In this document: piece after piece, positions 56,387-64,000 of the stretch | Numbering within the stretch: position 1 is the first letter of the stretch | Layout of the letters: each line of letters starts with the position of its first letter | Assembly (NCBI RefSeq): GCF_004005905.1 | Contig: NZ_SACO01000003.1 | Coordinates: forward strand, 186,001-250,000 | Reading direction: 5' to 3' | Source of the DNA: Novosphingobium umbonatum | GTDB lineage: Bacteria > Pseudomonadota > Alphaproteobacteria > Sphingomonadales > Sphingomonadaceae | Length of the DNA: 64,000 nucleotides | Program-made: the position numbers and the translations under genes | The notes under the pieces: model-generated | The model's input: the letters and a program-made list of their open reading frames with translations, nothing else | Told to the model about the DNA's origin: nothing | The model's database searches: none

Positions 56387-56919
56387 CGACTCCCCTGCCC
56401 CATCTGGTCATCGTGGAAGACGATCCCGCCTTTGGCCGCACCCTGCGCCGCTCCTTTGAACGGCGCGGCTATGAGGTCTTGCTGGCCACCAGTCCGGAAG
56501 AACTGGAACAATTGCTGACCCACACCGCTTTCCACTATGCGGTGGTGGACCTGAAACTGGGCACGGCATCGGGCCTCACCTGCGTGCAAATGCTGCATGA
56601 GAAAGACCCCGACACCAATATCGTCGTCCTCACCGGCTTTGCCAGCATCGCCACGGCGGTCGAAGCCATCAAGCTGGGCGCGGCGCATTACCTTGCCAAG
56701 CCCGCCAACACTGATGACATCGAAGACGCTTTCAACCGCCGCGAGGGCAATGCCGCCGTGCCGGTGGAAGGGCGCAAGACCAGCATCAAGACCGTGGAAT
56801 GGGAATACATCCACACCACGCTGGCCGAGTGCAATTTCAACATTTCCGAAGCCGCGCGCCGGTTGGGGATGCATCGGCGGACTTTGGCGCGGAAGTTGGA
56901 GAAGCAGCAGGTTAAGTGA
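56383..56919 (+). CDS. regA: Redox response regulator RegA/PrrA/ActR type
   Basis: 178 residues: receiver domain with VEDDPAF near the start and the acceptor Asp56 in VVDLKLGTASGL, a short linker and the strongly conserved Fis-type HTH (NISEAARRLGMHRRTLARKL) of RegA. In related bacteria it controls cytochrome oxidases, and it probably acts on the cyo operon just upstream. Followed by a large inverted repeat that likely ends transcription. Confidence 0.96.
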   Translation: MTTPLPHLVIVEDDPAFGRTLRRSFERRGYEVLLATSPEELEQLLTHTAFHYAVVDLKLGTASGLTCVQMLHEKDPDTNIVVLTGFASIATAVEAIKLGAAHYLAKPANTDDIEDAFNRREGNAAVPVEGRKTSIKTVEWEYIHTTLAECNFNISEAARRLGMHRRTLARKLEKQQVK

Positions 56920-56928
56920 GAGGGAGTT

Positions 56929-57135
56929 TGCCTCCGGCGGGCAAAGGGACTCGTCCCTTTGCAATCCCGTTACAAGATGGTGCTCAATGGGATGCGGGGG
57001 TTGTTACGGTTTAAAGCCTGCGGCGCTGTGGGCGTTGCGCTGATCGGCGCCGCAGGCTTTAAAAATTCAGGCGCTGGCTAGTTCCCCAAATTATCGGGAT
57101 TGCAAAGGGCCCCCGCCCTTTGCCCGCCGGAGGCA
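56929..57135. repeat. Three-layer nested inverted repeat
   Basis: Outer arms: 56929-56948 with 57116-57135, a perfect 20-base pair (left arm starts TGCCTCCGGCGGGCAAAG). Middle arms: 56955-56969 (CCCTTTGCAATCCCG) with 57095-57109, perfect over 15. Inner arms: 57010-57026 (TTTAAAGCCTGCGGCGC) with 57047-57063, perfect over 17. Each side can also form its own hairpin: 56941-56950 with 56953-56962 on the left, and 57102-57110 with 57115-57123 on the right. It fills the gap between the convergent regA and phosphohexomutase genes, so it may be a bidirectional terminator, but the layered structure suggests a dispersed REP- or MITE-like element. Confidence 0.85.
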
Positions 57136-57144
57136 CCCTGCCCT

Positions 57145-58617
57145 TTACGCCAATTCCTCCAACACCACCTTCAACGCCGCCTCATTGATCTCCCACGCAC
57201 GCGCTGCATCGCTGGCTTCGCTGTAGCAGCGCAATTCCGGCGCATTGCCCGAACGGCGCAGGTGGAGCACGCAGCCATCCTCGCAAGACATGCGGATGCC
57301 ATCGGTGAGATCGATGCCCACCACCGAACCGGCAATCGCCCCGAAATACTGGCTCAGGCGGACGATCTGATCCTGCTCGCTGCCCTCCAGCAAGGCGGCA
57401 AAGATCGCCTCGCTGCGCTCTGTAGCGAAATTCTGGATACGGTCGGAATAGGTCACGCGCGGGGGCAATTCACCTAGCAGGTCCGCTACGCGCCGCCTCT
57501 TGGCCGCGGCGATCACCGCCACCACCGGCAGCACCGCATCGCGGGTGGGCAGCGCGGTCAGCGCGCCAAAATCGCTGGCCAGCAGGAAGCCGCCATTGGC
57601 CTCATAGCCGCAGACCTTGTCCTGCCCTGCGGCCAGTGCCGCATTCATCGCATCGATCACGAAAGGCGAACCGATCTTCGTGCGGGCGCAGTGTTCGAAG
57701 GCGCCCGACAGTTCCAGCACCGTATTGCTCGACACCGGCGTCACCACCGTCCCCGCACCAATCGCCCGCGCGCAAAGCACGCCCAGCACATCCCCGCGTA
57801 ACCACTCGCCGGTATGGTCGGCCAGCAAAGGCCGGTCGCTGTCGCCATCGGTGGAGATGATCGCATCAAACCCGTATTCCGCCGCCCAGTCACGCGCCAG
57901 CACCACATCTTCAGGGCGGATCGCTTCGGTATCGACAGGAATGAACTTGGTCGCGCGACCAATCGGCACGCCTTCCGCACCCAAGGCCTGCACGATGGAT
58001 AGCACAATGTCGCGCCCCACCGCCGAATGCTGATAAACGCCAATCTTGCGTCCGGCCAAAGCATCCGCGCCAAAAGCGGTCACATAACGCGCGATATAGG
58101 CGGTGGCGGCATCGGTCACTTCAGGCAGTGAGGCAGCCTCGGCCAACATGCCGTCCGCGTCAAAGGCGGAGGTGAATTCCACCAGTTGCCGCTTCATGCC
58201 CGCTTCGTCAGACTTCAACACCTCGCCAGCGGGGCGGTAGAATTTGATGCCATTGCGATCATAGGGAATATGGCTGCCGGTGACCATCAGGCTGGGAATG
58301 CCCTGCCCGAAAGCGTAAAGCGCCAAGGCAGGCGTGGGCACATAGCCGCAAAACACCGGCTCCGCTCCCAGATCGCGGATTGCCTGTGCGCAAGCGGCCA
58401 GAATGCGCGGGGTGCTGGGGCGCAAATCGCCCGCCAGTGCAACGCGGCCACCGGAAAACTCGCCCAACTCGCGCAGGTAAGACAGAAAGCCCTGCGTATA
58501 ACCATAGCATACGCGGTCGGTCATCGCCGTCACCATGCCGCGCGCGCCGCTGGTGCCAAATTGCACACCGGATTCCTGCATCAAGGCGTCGACGGTCAGG
58601 GGCGGGACAATAGTCAT
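57145..58617 (-). CDS. Phosphohexomutase (phosphomannomutase/phosphoglucomutase family)
   Basis: 490 residues of the alpha-D-phosphohexomutase superfamily: FGTSGARG near the start, phospho-Ser loop TGSHIPYDRNGIKF (His replaces the more common second Ser), metal loop DGDSDRPL, and a sugar-binding GYEANGGFLL with phosphate loop RRSGNAPELRCY. It interconverts hexose 1- and 6-phosphates for polysaccharide or lipopolysaccharide synthesis. Which hexose is unclear. Confidence 0.88.
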   Translation of the reverse strand: MTIVPPLTVDALMQESGVQFGTSGARGMVTAMTDRVCYGYTQGFLSYLRELGEFSGGRVALAGDLRPSTPRILAACAQAIRDLGAEPVFCGYVPTPALALYAFGQGIPSLMVTGSHIPYDRNGIKFYRPAGEVLKSDEAGMKRQLVEFTSAFDADGMLAEAASLPEVTDAATAYIARYVTAFGADALAGRKIGVYQHSAVGRDIVLSIVQALGAEGVPIGRATKFIPVDTEAIRPEDVVLARDWAAEYGFDAIISTDGDSDRPLLADHTGEWLRGDVLGVLCARAIGAGTVVTPVSSNTVLELSGAFEHCARTKIGSPFVIDAMNAALAAGQDKVCGYEANGGFLLASDFGALTALPTRDAVLPVVAVIAAAKRRRVADLLGELPPRVTYSDRIQNFATERSEAIFAALLEGSEQDQIVRLSQYFGAIAGSVVGIDLTDGIRMSCEDGCVLHLRRSGNAPELRCYSEASDAARAWEINEAALKVVLEELA

Positions 58618-58706
58618 GGAACCTCAATGTGCAAAGGGCAATTACCCCCCCTTTACAACAGTTCAGTCTGCAATGAAGCCACAAATTATGACTATTTACC
58701 AATTAA

Positions 58707-59828
58707 TTAGGATAATTTCATCCGATCAATCGCCGCTCGACCCAAGGCCGGATCATCGGTAAAGAACCCGTCCAGCCCCAGCGCCAGATAGCGCGCCATC
58801 TCGGCCAGACTGCCCGCCTCGTTGCGCGCGCCATCACCCGCGCCATTGCGCAGGTCCACCGGAAGGAAGCGATTTTCCGGTCGGAAGGTCCAGCACCCCA
58901 CCAACAAACCAGCCTTGCGCGCCGCCTCCGCCAAACCGCTGGGTTGACCAAGGCGACCATCGGGCAGAGTGGGGATCAACAGGCGCTGGTTGGGCGAAAT
59001 CCAGTCGGCATAGGTCGCCATCTCGGCCAAGCCTTCCGGCGTCAGCCATTGCGCCCAAGGCCTTTTGTCACCGGCCGCGGCGCGATCAGCAGGCACTTCC
59101 TGCGGCGCGCCGATCAATTGCATCAATTGCACATTGGGCATGTCGGACAGCCCCTTGCGCAAGGCCTGAAGGTTTCCGATCTCGAAACTCTGGATCACCA
59201 CCGGCGCCTTGCGCGTATAGGTATGGGCGCGCAGGATCGCCATCATGCGCGCCTCGATAGGCAGGCCAATACTGGCAAAATAGGTGGAATGCTTGACCTC
59301 CGGGATGAGGCCGATCAACTTGCCCCGCGCCGCTGATTCCGCCGCCACAAAGTCGATCACCTCTTCCAAGGTCACCACCTGAAACTGGCCGTCATAGGAA
59401 TGGCTTTCCTCACGCGTGCCGGTCAGGCGCTCCTTGGCTCGCAAGGTCTTCAATTCGGCCAGCGCGAAATCCTCGGTGAACCAGCCATCCAGCTTTTCAC
59501 CATCGACGACTTTCACCCGCCGCCGATCGGCGAATTCGGGATGCGCGGCCACATCGGTGGTCTCGGCAATATTGTTCTCGTGCCGCGCCACCAGTGCCCC
59601 ATCCTTGGTGCAGCACAGATCGGGTTCGATAAAATCCGCGCCATCGGCAATCGCCTTGGCATAGGATGCCAGAGTATGTTCAGGCCGCAAGGCGCTGGCC
59701 CCGCGATGGGCCAACAGCAAAGGTTTGGCAGGGCGGACCGGTCGCGCCATAGCATCAACACTCCACATCATGGCCGCACCCAAACCCGCGCCAGCGCACA
59801 GAATTTCGCGCCGAGACATTGCCATCAT
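58707..59828 (-). CDS. Exported glycerophosphodiester phosphodiesterase (GlpQ-like)
   Basis: 373 residues with a Tat-like N-terminus (MSRREILCAGAGLGAAMMW). The GDPD signature is clear: LLLAHRGASALRPEHTLASY, the metal-binding FIEPDLCCTKDG and VARHENNIAETT, and later GLIPEVKHST. It cleaves glycerophosphodiesters to glycerol-3-phosphate in the periplasm. Length and layout resemble GlpQ. It ends 90 bases upstream of the phosphohexomutase start on the same strand. Confidence 0.93.
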   Translation of the reverse strand: MMAMSRREILCAGAGLGAAMMWSVDAMARPVRPAKPLLLAHRGASALRPEHTLASYAKAIADGADFIEPDLCCTKDGALVARHENNIAETTDVAAHPEFADRRRVKVVDGEKLDGWFTEDFALAELKTLRAKERLTGTREESHSYDGQFQVVTLEEVIDFVAAESAARGKLIGLIPEVKHSTYFASIGLPIEARMMAILRAHTYTRKAPVVIQSFEIGNLQALRKGLSDMPNVQLMQLIGAPQEVPADRAAAGDKRPWAQWLTPEGLAEMATYADWISPNQRLLIPTLPDGRLGQPSGLAEAARKAGLLVGCWTFRPENRFLPVDLRNGAGDGARNEAGSLAEMARYLALGLDGFFTDDPALGRAAIDRMKLS

Positions 59829-59912
59829 CGTTCCATCGCCTCTGATCCCGCTGCCGCTCAGGCAGCCATTACCAGCCAGCCCTAGAGCAGGATCAGAGGC
59901 AAAACCATGACA

Positions 59913-60821
59913 TCAACCGTTGGTTTGCACGAAAACCTTGGCCCCATTGCTAGCCCAATCCATCAAGGCCTTGGTGCGCTTCTCCGCGCCTTCGGGATCG
60001 GCCTCCAAAGGCAGCACAGCATCGACGATCTTGTCGAAATGGGCGCGAATCTGCTCCTTCGCCTCGGGATAGGGAATGATGTAGAGATCGCCCTTCTCGA
60101 TCCCCTTCTTGGTCCATTCGGCCAAGGTTTCCGGTTCCATCCCATGTTGATGGATCGAATTGAGCGATTCCACCGTCGCCTCATCCGCGCGATAGCCCGA
60201 GGGACCCAGATCGGCGGGGCGCAGTTTGGTGGCCTCGGCAATGTTCGACTTGATGTTCGCGGGGCAAATGACCGAAACACCGATGTTATATTTGGCCAGC
60301 CCCATGGCATAGCCTTCCATCAGATTGATCACCGCCGCCTTGGCCGCGCAATAGGGCGCGGCCAGCGCGCTGCCCGAAAGGCCACCCATCGAGGAGCAGG
60401 TGACAATATGCCCCGCCTTGCCGCTGGCGATCATGCGCGGGACGAAAGTGACCATGCCATTGATCACCCCGCCAAGGTTCACCCCGATCAGCCAGTCAAA
60501 ATCGCCATAGGTGGTCTTTTCCACCGGACCAAAGCTGTTCACGCCCGCCGTGTTGAACAGCAGCGTGGGGGCTTGGCCAAAAACCTGCTCCACCTCATCG
60601 GCGGCGCGGGCATAGGCCTCGCGGTCGGTGATATCCAGCGTGATACCATGGGCGGTGATGCCTTCCGCCTTAAGTTTCTCCAGCGCGGCGGAAATGGCAT
60701 CAGCGCGCAGATCGGCAATGACAATATGCGCGCCCGCGCGGCCAAACACCAGCGCCTGCCCCAGCCCTGCGCCCGATGCGCCGCCGGTGATGAACGCAAG
60801 TTCCCCTTGGAAATTCTGCAT
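59913..60821 (-). CDS. Short-chain dehydrogenase/reductase
   Basis: 302 residues. Classical SDR fold: ITGGASGAGLG cofactor loop, NTAG, Ser in TCSSMGG and the YCAAK catalytic pair. It has an extended C-terminal part with a glyco-like region (about 205-300, GLYIIPYPEAKEQI). This size class includes several hydroxysteroid or alcohol dehydrogenases, but nothing fixes the substrate. Confidence 0.85.
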   Translation of the reverse strand: MQNFQGELAFITGGASGAGLGQALVFGRAGAHIVIADLRADAISAALEKLKAEGITAHGITLDITDREAYARAADEVEQVFGQAPTLLFNTAGVNSFGPVEKTTYGDFDWLIGVNLGGVINGMVTFVPRMIASGKAGHIVTCSSMGGLSGSALAAPYCAAKAAVINLMEGYAMGLAKYNIGVSVICPANIKSNIAEATKLRPADLGPSGYRADEATVESLNSIHQHGMEPETLAEWTKKGIEKGDLYIIPYPEAKEQIRAHFDKIVDAVLPLEADPEGAEKRTKALMDWASNGAKVFVQTNG

Positions 60822-60926
60822 GGGTCATCCTCTCTCTTGTACCGTGCTGTTGTCGGTCACCAGCGAGTCTGGCGCCGCAATCTTGTTAGCACTACATACA
60901 ATATTGAAAGAGGCTGGCAAGCAGGA

Positions 60927-62153
60927 TCAGCCGCGCCTTTCCGCCATGGCACTGGCCGCCGCATGGGCGCTGGCCCAAGCCCATTGGAAATTATACCCGC
61001 CTAGCCAACCGGTTACGTCCATCGCCTCACCAATAGCATAAAGGCCGGGGACGGATTTGGCCTCCATCGTGCGGGATGACATGTCGGCGGTGCTGATCCC
61101 GCCAGCGGTCACTTCGGCCTTGGCATAGCCTTCGCTGCCATTGGGATCGAAACGCCAATCCATCAAACGCGCTTCGGCAGCGCGCAGAGCCTTGTCCGAT
61201 TGCGCGCCCAATTCCCCCGCCAATTGCAATTGATCGAGCAAGGCCCCCACCAAGCGGTCGGGCAAATGCTCGCCCAATGTGCGACGCAGGCCTTGCTTGG
61301 GTTGGTTACGCTTGGCCTCCACCAGCCAGCCAGCGGGGGCATCGGGTGTGAAATTCACTCCCAGAGCCACGCCGCGTTGCCAATAGGAGGAGATTTGCAG
61401 GATGGCAGGGCCAGACAGGCCGCGATGGGTGAACAAGGCCGCCTCGCGGAACTGCGCCTTGCCCCAAGGCCCCTGAGTCACCCGCACCGATACAGGCGTG
61501 GCGACACCGGACAATTCGCGGAACAGGGCCTCCTCGGCGGGCAAAGTCAGCGGCACCAGAGCAGGGCGCGGTTGCACCACCTTCACCCCGAATTGCCGCG
61601 CCAATTCATAGGCAAAGCCGGTCGCGCCCATTTTGGGGATCGAAGGCCCGCCGGTGGCCACCACCAAGGCAGAAGCCCGCCATTGCCGACTATCCGTCTG
61701 GACCGAGAACATCCCGTCGGCATGATCGACCGCGCGGATGGACTGCTCACAGGCGATGGTCACCCCGCCCTTCGCGCATTCCTCCAGCAACATGGCCACG
61801 ATCTGCTTGGCCGAACCATCGCAGAACAATTGCCCCAGCGTCTTTTCATGCCATGCGATGCCATAGCTCTCCACCAGCGTCAAAAAGTCCTGCGGCGTAT
61901 AGCGGCTGAGCGCCGAGCGGGCGAAATGGGCGTTTTGCGACAGGTAACGGTCAGGCGCAGTATGCAGATTGGTGAAGTTGCAGCGCCCGCCGCCCGAAAT
62001 CAGGATTTTGCGGCCCACCTCCGGCGCATGGTCCAGCACTGCTACGCGCAGCCCCCTTTGCCCCGCCACCGCCGCGCACATCAAGCCAGCAGCCCCTGCC
62101 CCCAGCACAATCGCGTCAATCTCGGTCACTCGGGCATGGTCAGGCGTCATCAT
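60927..62153 (-). CDS. HI0933-family flavoprotein (BaiN/YhiN type)
   Basis: 408 residues. N-terminal FAD loop IVLGAGAAGLMCA, the motif ISGGGRCNFTN, and a C-terminal block LYAIGEAMDVTGWLGGYNFQWAWASA typical of HI0933-like proteins. Family members are flavin-dependent oxidoreductases with uncertain roles; some gut members reduce bile acids. No operon partner gives a substrate. Confidence 0.92.
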   Translation of the reverse strand: MMTPDHARVTEIDAIVLGAGAAGLMCAAVAGQRGLRVAVLDHAPEVGRKILISGGGRCNFTNLHTAPDRYLSQNAHFARSALSRYTPQDFLTLVESYGIAWHEKTLGQLFCDGSAKQIVAMLLEECAKGGVTIACEQSIRAVDHADGMFSVQTDSRQWRASALVVATGGPSIPKMGATGFAYELARQFGVKVVQPRPALVPLTLPAEEALFRELSGVATPVSVRVTQGPWGKAQFREAALFTHRGLSGPAILQISSYWQRGVALGVNFTPDAPAGWLVEAKRNQPKQGLRRTLGEHLPDRLVGALLDQLQLAGELGAQSDKALRAAEARLMDWRFDPNGSEGYAKAEVTAGGISTADMSSRTMEAKSVPGLYAIGEAMDVTGWLGGYNFQWAWASAHAAASAMAERRG

Positions 62154-62199
62154 GCCCCGCGCTCTAGGCGATCAGGCCGCAGCCTGCCAGCGCCAAGTA

Positions 62200-63141
62200 T
62201 CAGCCCTGCACCATCCGTTGCGCCAGATCGCGGCCTGACAGCCAAGCCGCCTCTACGCCGGACCCCGCCAGCCAATCGCCGCAAGCCCCCAATTGCAACC
62301 CTGCGTTCCAGAAAGCCTTGCGCGACAGGCACCCGCCCGCAGGTTGGGCGAAACGCCAGCGATGCGCCGCCGCCAGAGCCGGTTCCTGCGTGCTGGCGGT
62401 CGCCTCCTGCAAGGCCGCCAACAACATCCCCGCAACCTTGGCATTGTCCTCTTCCAGATGCTGGCGGCTCCAGTCCTCATCGGCCTGCACCACCCAGCAA
62501 CAGCCATCAGGCCGCCCCGGCTTGGCATTGTTGCGCAGCGCCAGATGGATGGGACCAGCCTCGGAGATAATATCGGGCGCATCCAGCGGCGCATCAAAGG
62601 CAAACATCGCGGTCCAGCACGGGATGGACACCACCTCCGCCGCTGCTCGCGCCATAGAAAAATCGTGCAATCCCGCCAGCAAAGCTGCCTGCTCCGCCGG
62701 AATGGCCAGCACCACGGCGTCAAAGGGGCCATGTGGCTTCAAGCCTTCATGCAGCCACCAATCCTGCCGCGCCTTGACCAGAGCGGTGATCTGCACGCCG
62801 TAGCGCACATCCATCCCAAGCCCTGCCTGCCGCACCAAGGCATTCATCGCCGGTACGCCAACCCAGCTTGGCCCCTCCGGATCAGGCCAACGGGCCACTA
62901 CGCCCTGTTCGGCCCATTGCTCCAGCAGATCGACAAAATCGGGATGTTCGGCCAGAAACCATGGCGCGCCATGATCAAAATGGCGGCTGCCCTGCGGCGT
63001 ATCCATCCGGCGGGTAGACATGCGCCCGCCCGGCCCACGCCCTTTGTCAAACAGCGTTACCTTGTGGCCAGCCTCTGCCAGCCCCTTGGCGCAGGTCAAT
63101 CCGGACAGGCCGCCGCCAATAATGGCAATATTTTTCGTCAT
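62200..63141 (-). CDS. Renalase-like FAD-dependent oxidoreductase
   Basis: 313 residues from the ATG at 63141. Rossmann loop IAIIGGGLSGLTCAKGL, then RGPGGRMSTRR and HFDHGAPWF, the renalase/protoporphyrinogen-oxidase-type signature, and a C-terminal FAD-binding WLAGSGVEAAWLSGRDLA. Bacterial renalases oxidise faulty beta-NAD(P)H isomers; the sequence fits that group but the activity is not proven. It precedes the HI0933 gene by 46 bases. Confidence 0.88.
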   Translation of the reverse strand: MTKNIAIIGGGLSGLTCAKGLAEAGHKVTLFDKGRGPGGRMSTRRMDTPQGSRHFDHGAPWFLAEHPDFVDLLEQWAEQGVVARWPDPEGPSWVGVPAMNALVRQAGLGMDVRYGVQITALVKARQDWWLHEGLKPHGPFDAVVLAIPAEQAALLAGLHDFSMARAAAEVVSIPCWTAMFAFDAPLDAPDIISEAGPIHLALRNNAKPGRPDGCCWVVQADEDWSRQHLEEDNAKVAGMLLAALQEATASTQEPALAAAHRWRFAQPAGGCLSRKAFWNAGLQLGACGDWLAGSGVEAAWLSGRDLAQRMVQG

Positions 63142-63363
63142 GACGAAGCCAGCCCATGCCACCCCATGCGCTTGGGCGCAGGAACAGCATCAAAGCCTTG
63201 ATAAAGCATCATCATAAACAGGTGCGACCTTGCCAGAAAACGTCTGCCCGAGACATGCCGGACAGCTTCCACGTCGGCCTAATGATACCCAATCCCACTT
63301 GCCCACAACATAGACCAAAGGGCACGCCTTGGATTATGCGAAATAGTGTCCTACATTAACACC

Positions 63364-63960
63364 ATGTCGCCCGACGAACTGATAGAGCAGAGCCCGATTG
63401 CCGCAGTGGTGAGCAATCCCAGGCTTCCCGATAACCCCATTGTGGCGTGTAATGACGCCTTTGTGGCCCTGACCGGTTATCCGCGTGAGGAGATTATCGG
63501 GCGCAATTGCCGTTTCCTGCGCGGGGATGACACGGAAAACTGGCTGACCGATATATTGCGCGAGGCGATTGCCCAGCGTCGGCCCTGCATGGTGGAAATC
63601 CGCAATTACAAGAAAGACGGCACGCCTTTCCGCAATGCCGTGATGATCGCGCCGATTTTCGGGGCCGATGGGGATGCCGATTATTTTCTGGGCTCGCAGG
63701 TAGAGGTCGCCGACCACGGGCCGACGCCCGCCCCCAGCGAGGATGCAAAATCAGCGGCCATCTCCCGCATCGACGCCCTGTCCCCGCGCCAGCGTCAGAT
63801 TTTGATCGAGATGGCCGGTGGCAAATTGAACAAGCAGATCGCATGGGATCTTGGCCTGTCCGAACGCACGATCAAGATGCACCGTTCGGCCATGTTCCGC
63901 ACCTTGGGCGTGCGGACCAGCGCAGAGGCCATCCGCGTGGCGGTAGAGGCAGGGCTGTAA
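63364..63960 (+). CDS. Blue-light LOV-HTH transcription factor (EL222-like)
   Basis: 198 residues from the ATG at 63364; a GTG at 63346 is also possible, and neither has a clear ribosome site. Residues 8-120 are a LOV domain: the flavin-adduct Cys49 in GRNCRFLRG, chromophore Asn/Gln positions in the NYKKDGTPFRN strand and FLGSQVEV. A linker leads to a LuxR-type HTH (LSPRQRQILIEMAGG, NKQIAWDLGLSERTIKMHRS). This is the layout of Erythrobacter EL222 (222 residues), in which light dimerises the protein and switches on transcription. The targets are unknown. Confidence 0.93.
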   Translation: MSPDELIEQSPIAAVVSNPRLPDNPIVACNDAFVALTGYPREEIIGRNCRFLRGDDTENWLTDILREAIAQRRPCMVEIRNYKKDGTPFRNAVMIAPIFGADGDADYFLGSQVEVADHGPTPAPSEDAKSAAISRIDALSPRQRQILIEMAGGKLNKQIAWDLGLSERTIKMHRSAMFRTLGVRTSAEAIRVAVEAGL

Positions 63961-64000
63961 AACCGCGCTTGCCCCTAAGAACAGGCTGCCTGCCAAGCCG

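Noticed and set aside
1..64000. tRNA, rRNA, CRISPR and insertion-sequence search by eye
   Set aside because: No T-loop-like GGTTCGAATCC sequences, no regular spaced repeats and no transposase-like proteins were seen; small RNAs could still be missed.

Overview
The window is about 64 kb of GC-rich chromosomal DNA from an alphaproteobacterium, most likely a sphingomonad close to Novosphingobium or Sphingobium. The signs are a dusB-ntrB-ntrC-ntrY-ntrX-hfq-hflX cluster in the classic alphaproteobacterial order, a tandem two-domain Hfq, a long TonB-dependent receptor in a sugar-use locus, a bifunctional IspDF, a cyoABCD-SURF1-regBA block and an EL222-like LOV-HTH photoreceptor. I see no IS element, prophage, CRISPR array, rRNA or tRNA. 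Coding density is high and many neighbouring genes overlap by 1-14 bases.

Layout. 1-2.8 kb: the end of a Kup potassium transporter, coupled to a shortened KdpD-like kinase, a KdpE-like regulator and a degenerate RNase H-like protein. 2.8-17.6 kb: a uronate/polysaccharide utilisation locus in three transcription units around a LacI-family regulator. Unit 1 is a TonB-dependent receptor, an acetyl-esterase-like hydrolase and a GH43 glycosidase. Unit 2 is an RpiB-fold isomerase, KduD, KdgK and a type-B carboxylesterase. Unit 3 is altronate dehydratase, an FAH/hydratase-fold enzyme and a hexuronate MFS carrier. Five intergenic sites share the exact 10-mer ACCGGTGTCA and sit in front of these units, so the locus reads as one regulon: outer-membrane uptake, trimming and de-esterification, inner-membrane uptake, and two routes converging on 2-keto-3-deoxygluconate.

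17.7-34 kb: MazG, HflX, the tandem Hfq, the two nitrogen two-component systems, DusB, IspDF, a secreted unknown, a CinA C-terminal protein, a COQ10-like START protein, LipA, a beta carbonic anhydrase and a secreted repeat protein. 34-43.3 kb: gyrA, a DUF952 protein, trmFO, an EF-hand protein, a short phytoene-synthase-like protein, pdhB and pdhA, ftsB and a PilZ protein. 43.3-50 kb: a P450, a membrane protein with a lipase-like elbow, a divergent mini phospholipase-A2-like protein, a second KdpDE-like pair and an MHS-type carrier.

50-57 kb: cytochrome bo-type quinol oxidase (cyoABCD), SURF1 and the RegB/RegA redox system, ending in a three-layer nested inverted repeat. 57-64 kb: a phosphohexomutase, a periplasmic glycerophosphodiesterase, an SDR, an HI0933-type flavoprotein, a renalase-like oxidoreductase and the LOV-HTH photoreceptor.

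The features most worth follow-up are the five-site LacI regulon with its DhuI-type isomerase and unexplained hydratase, the asymmetric tandem Hfq, the PLA2-like/hydrolase/P450 group, and the nested palindrome at 56929-57135.
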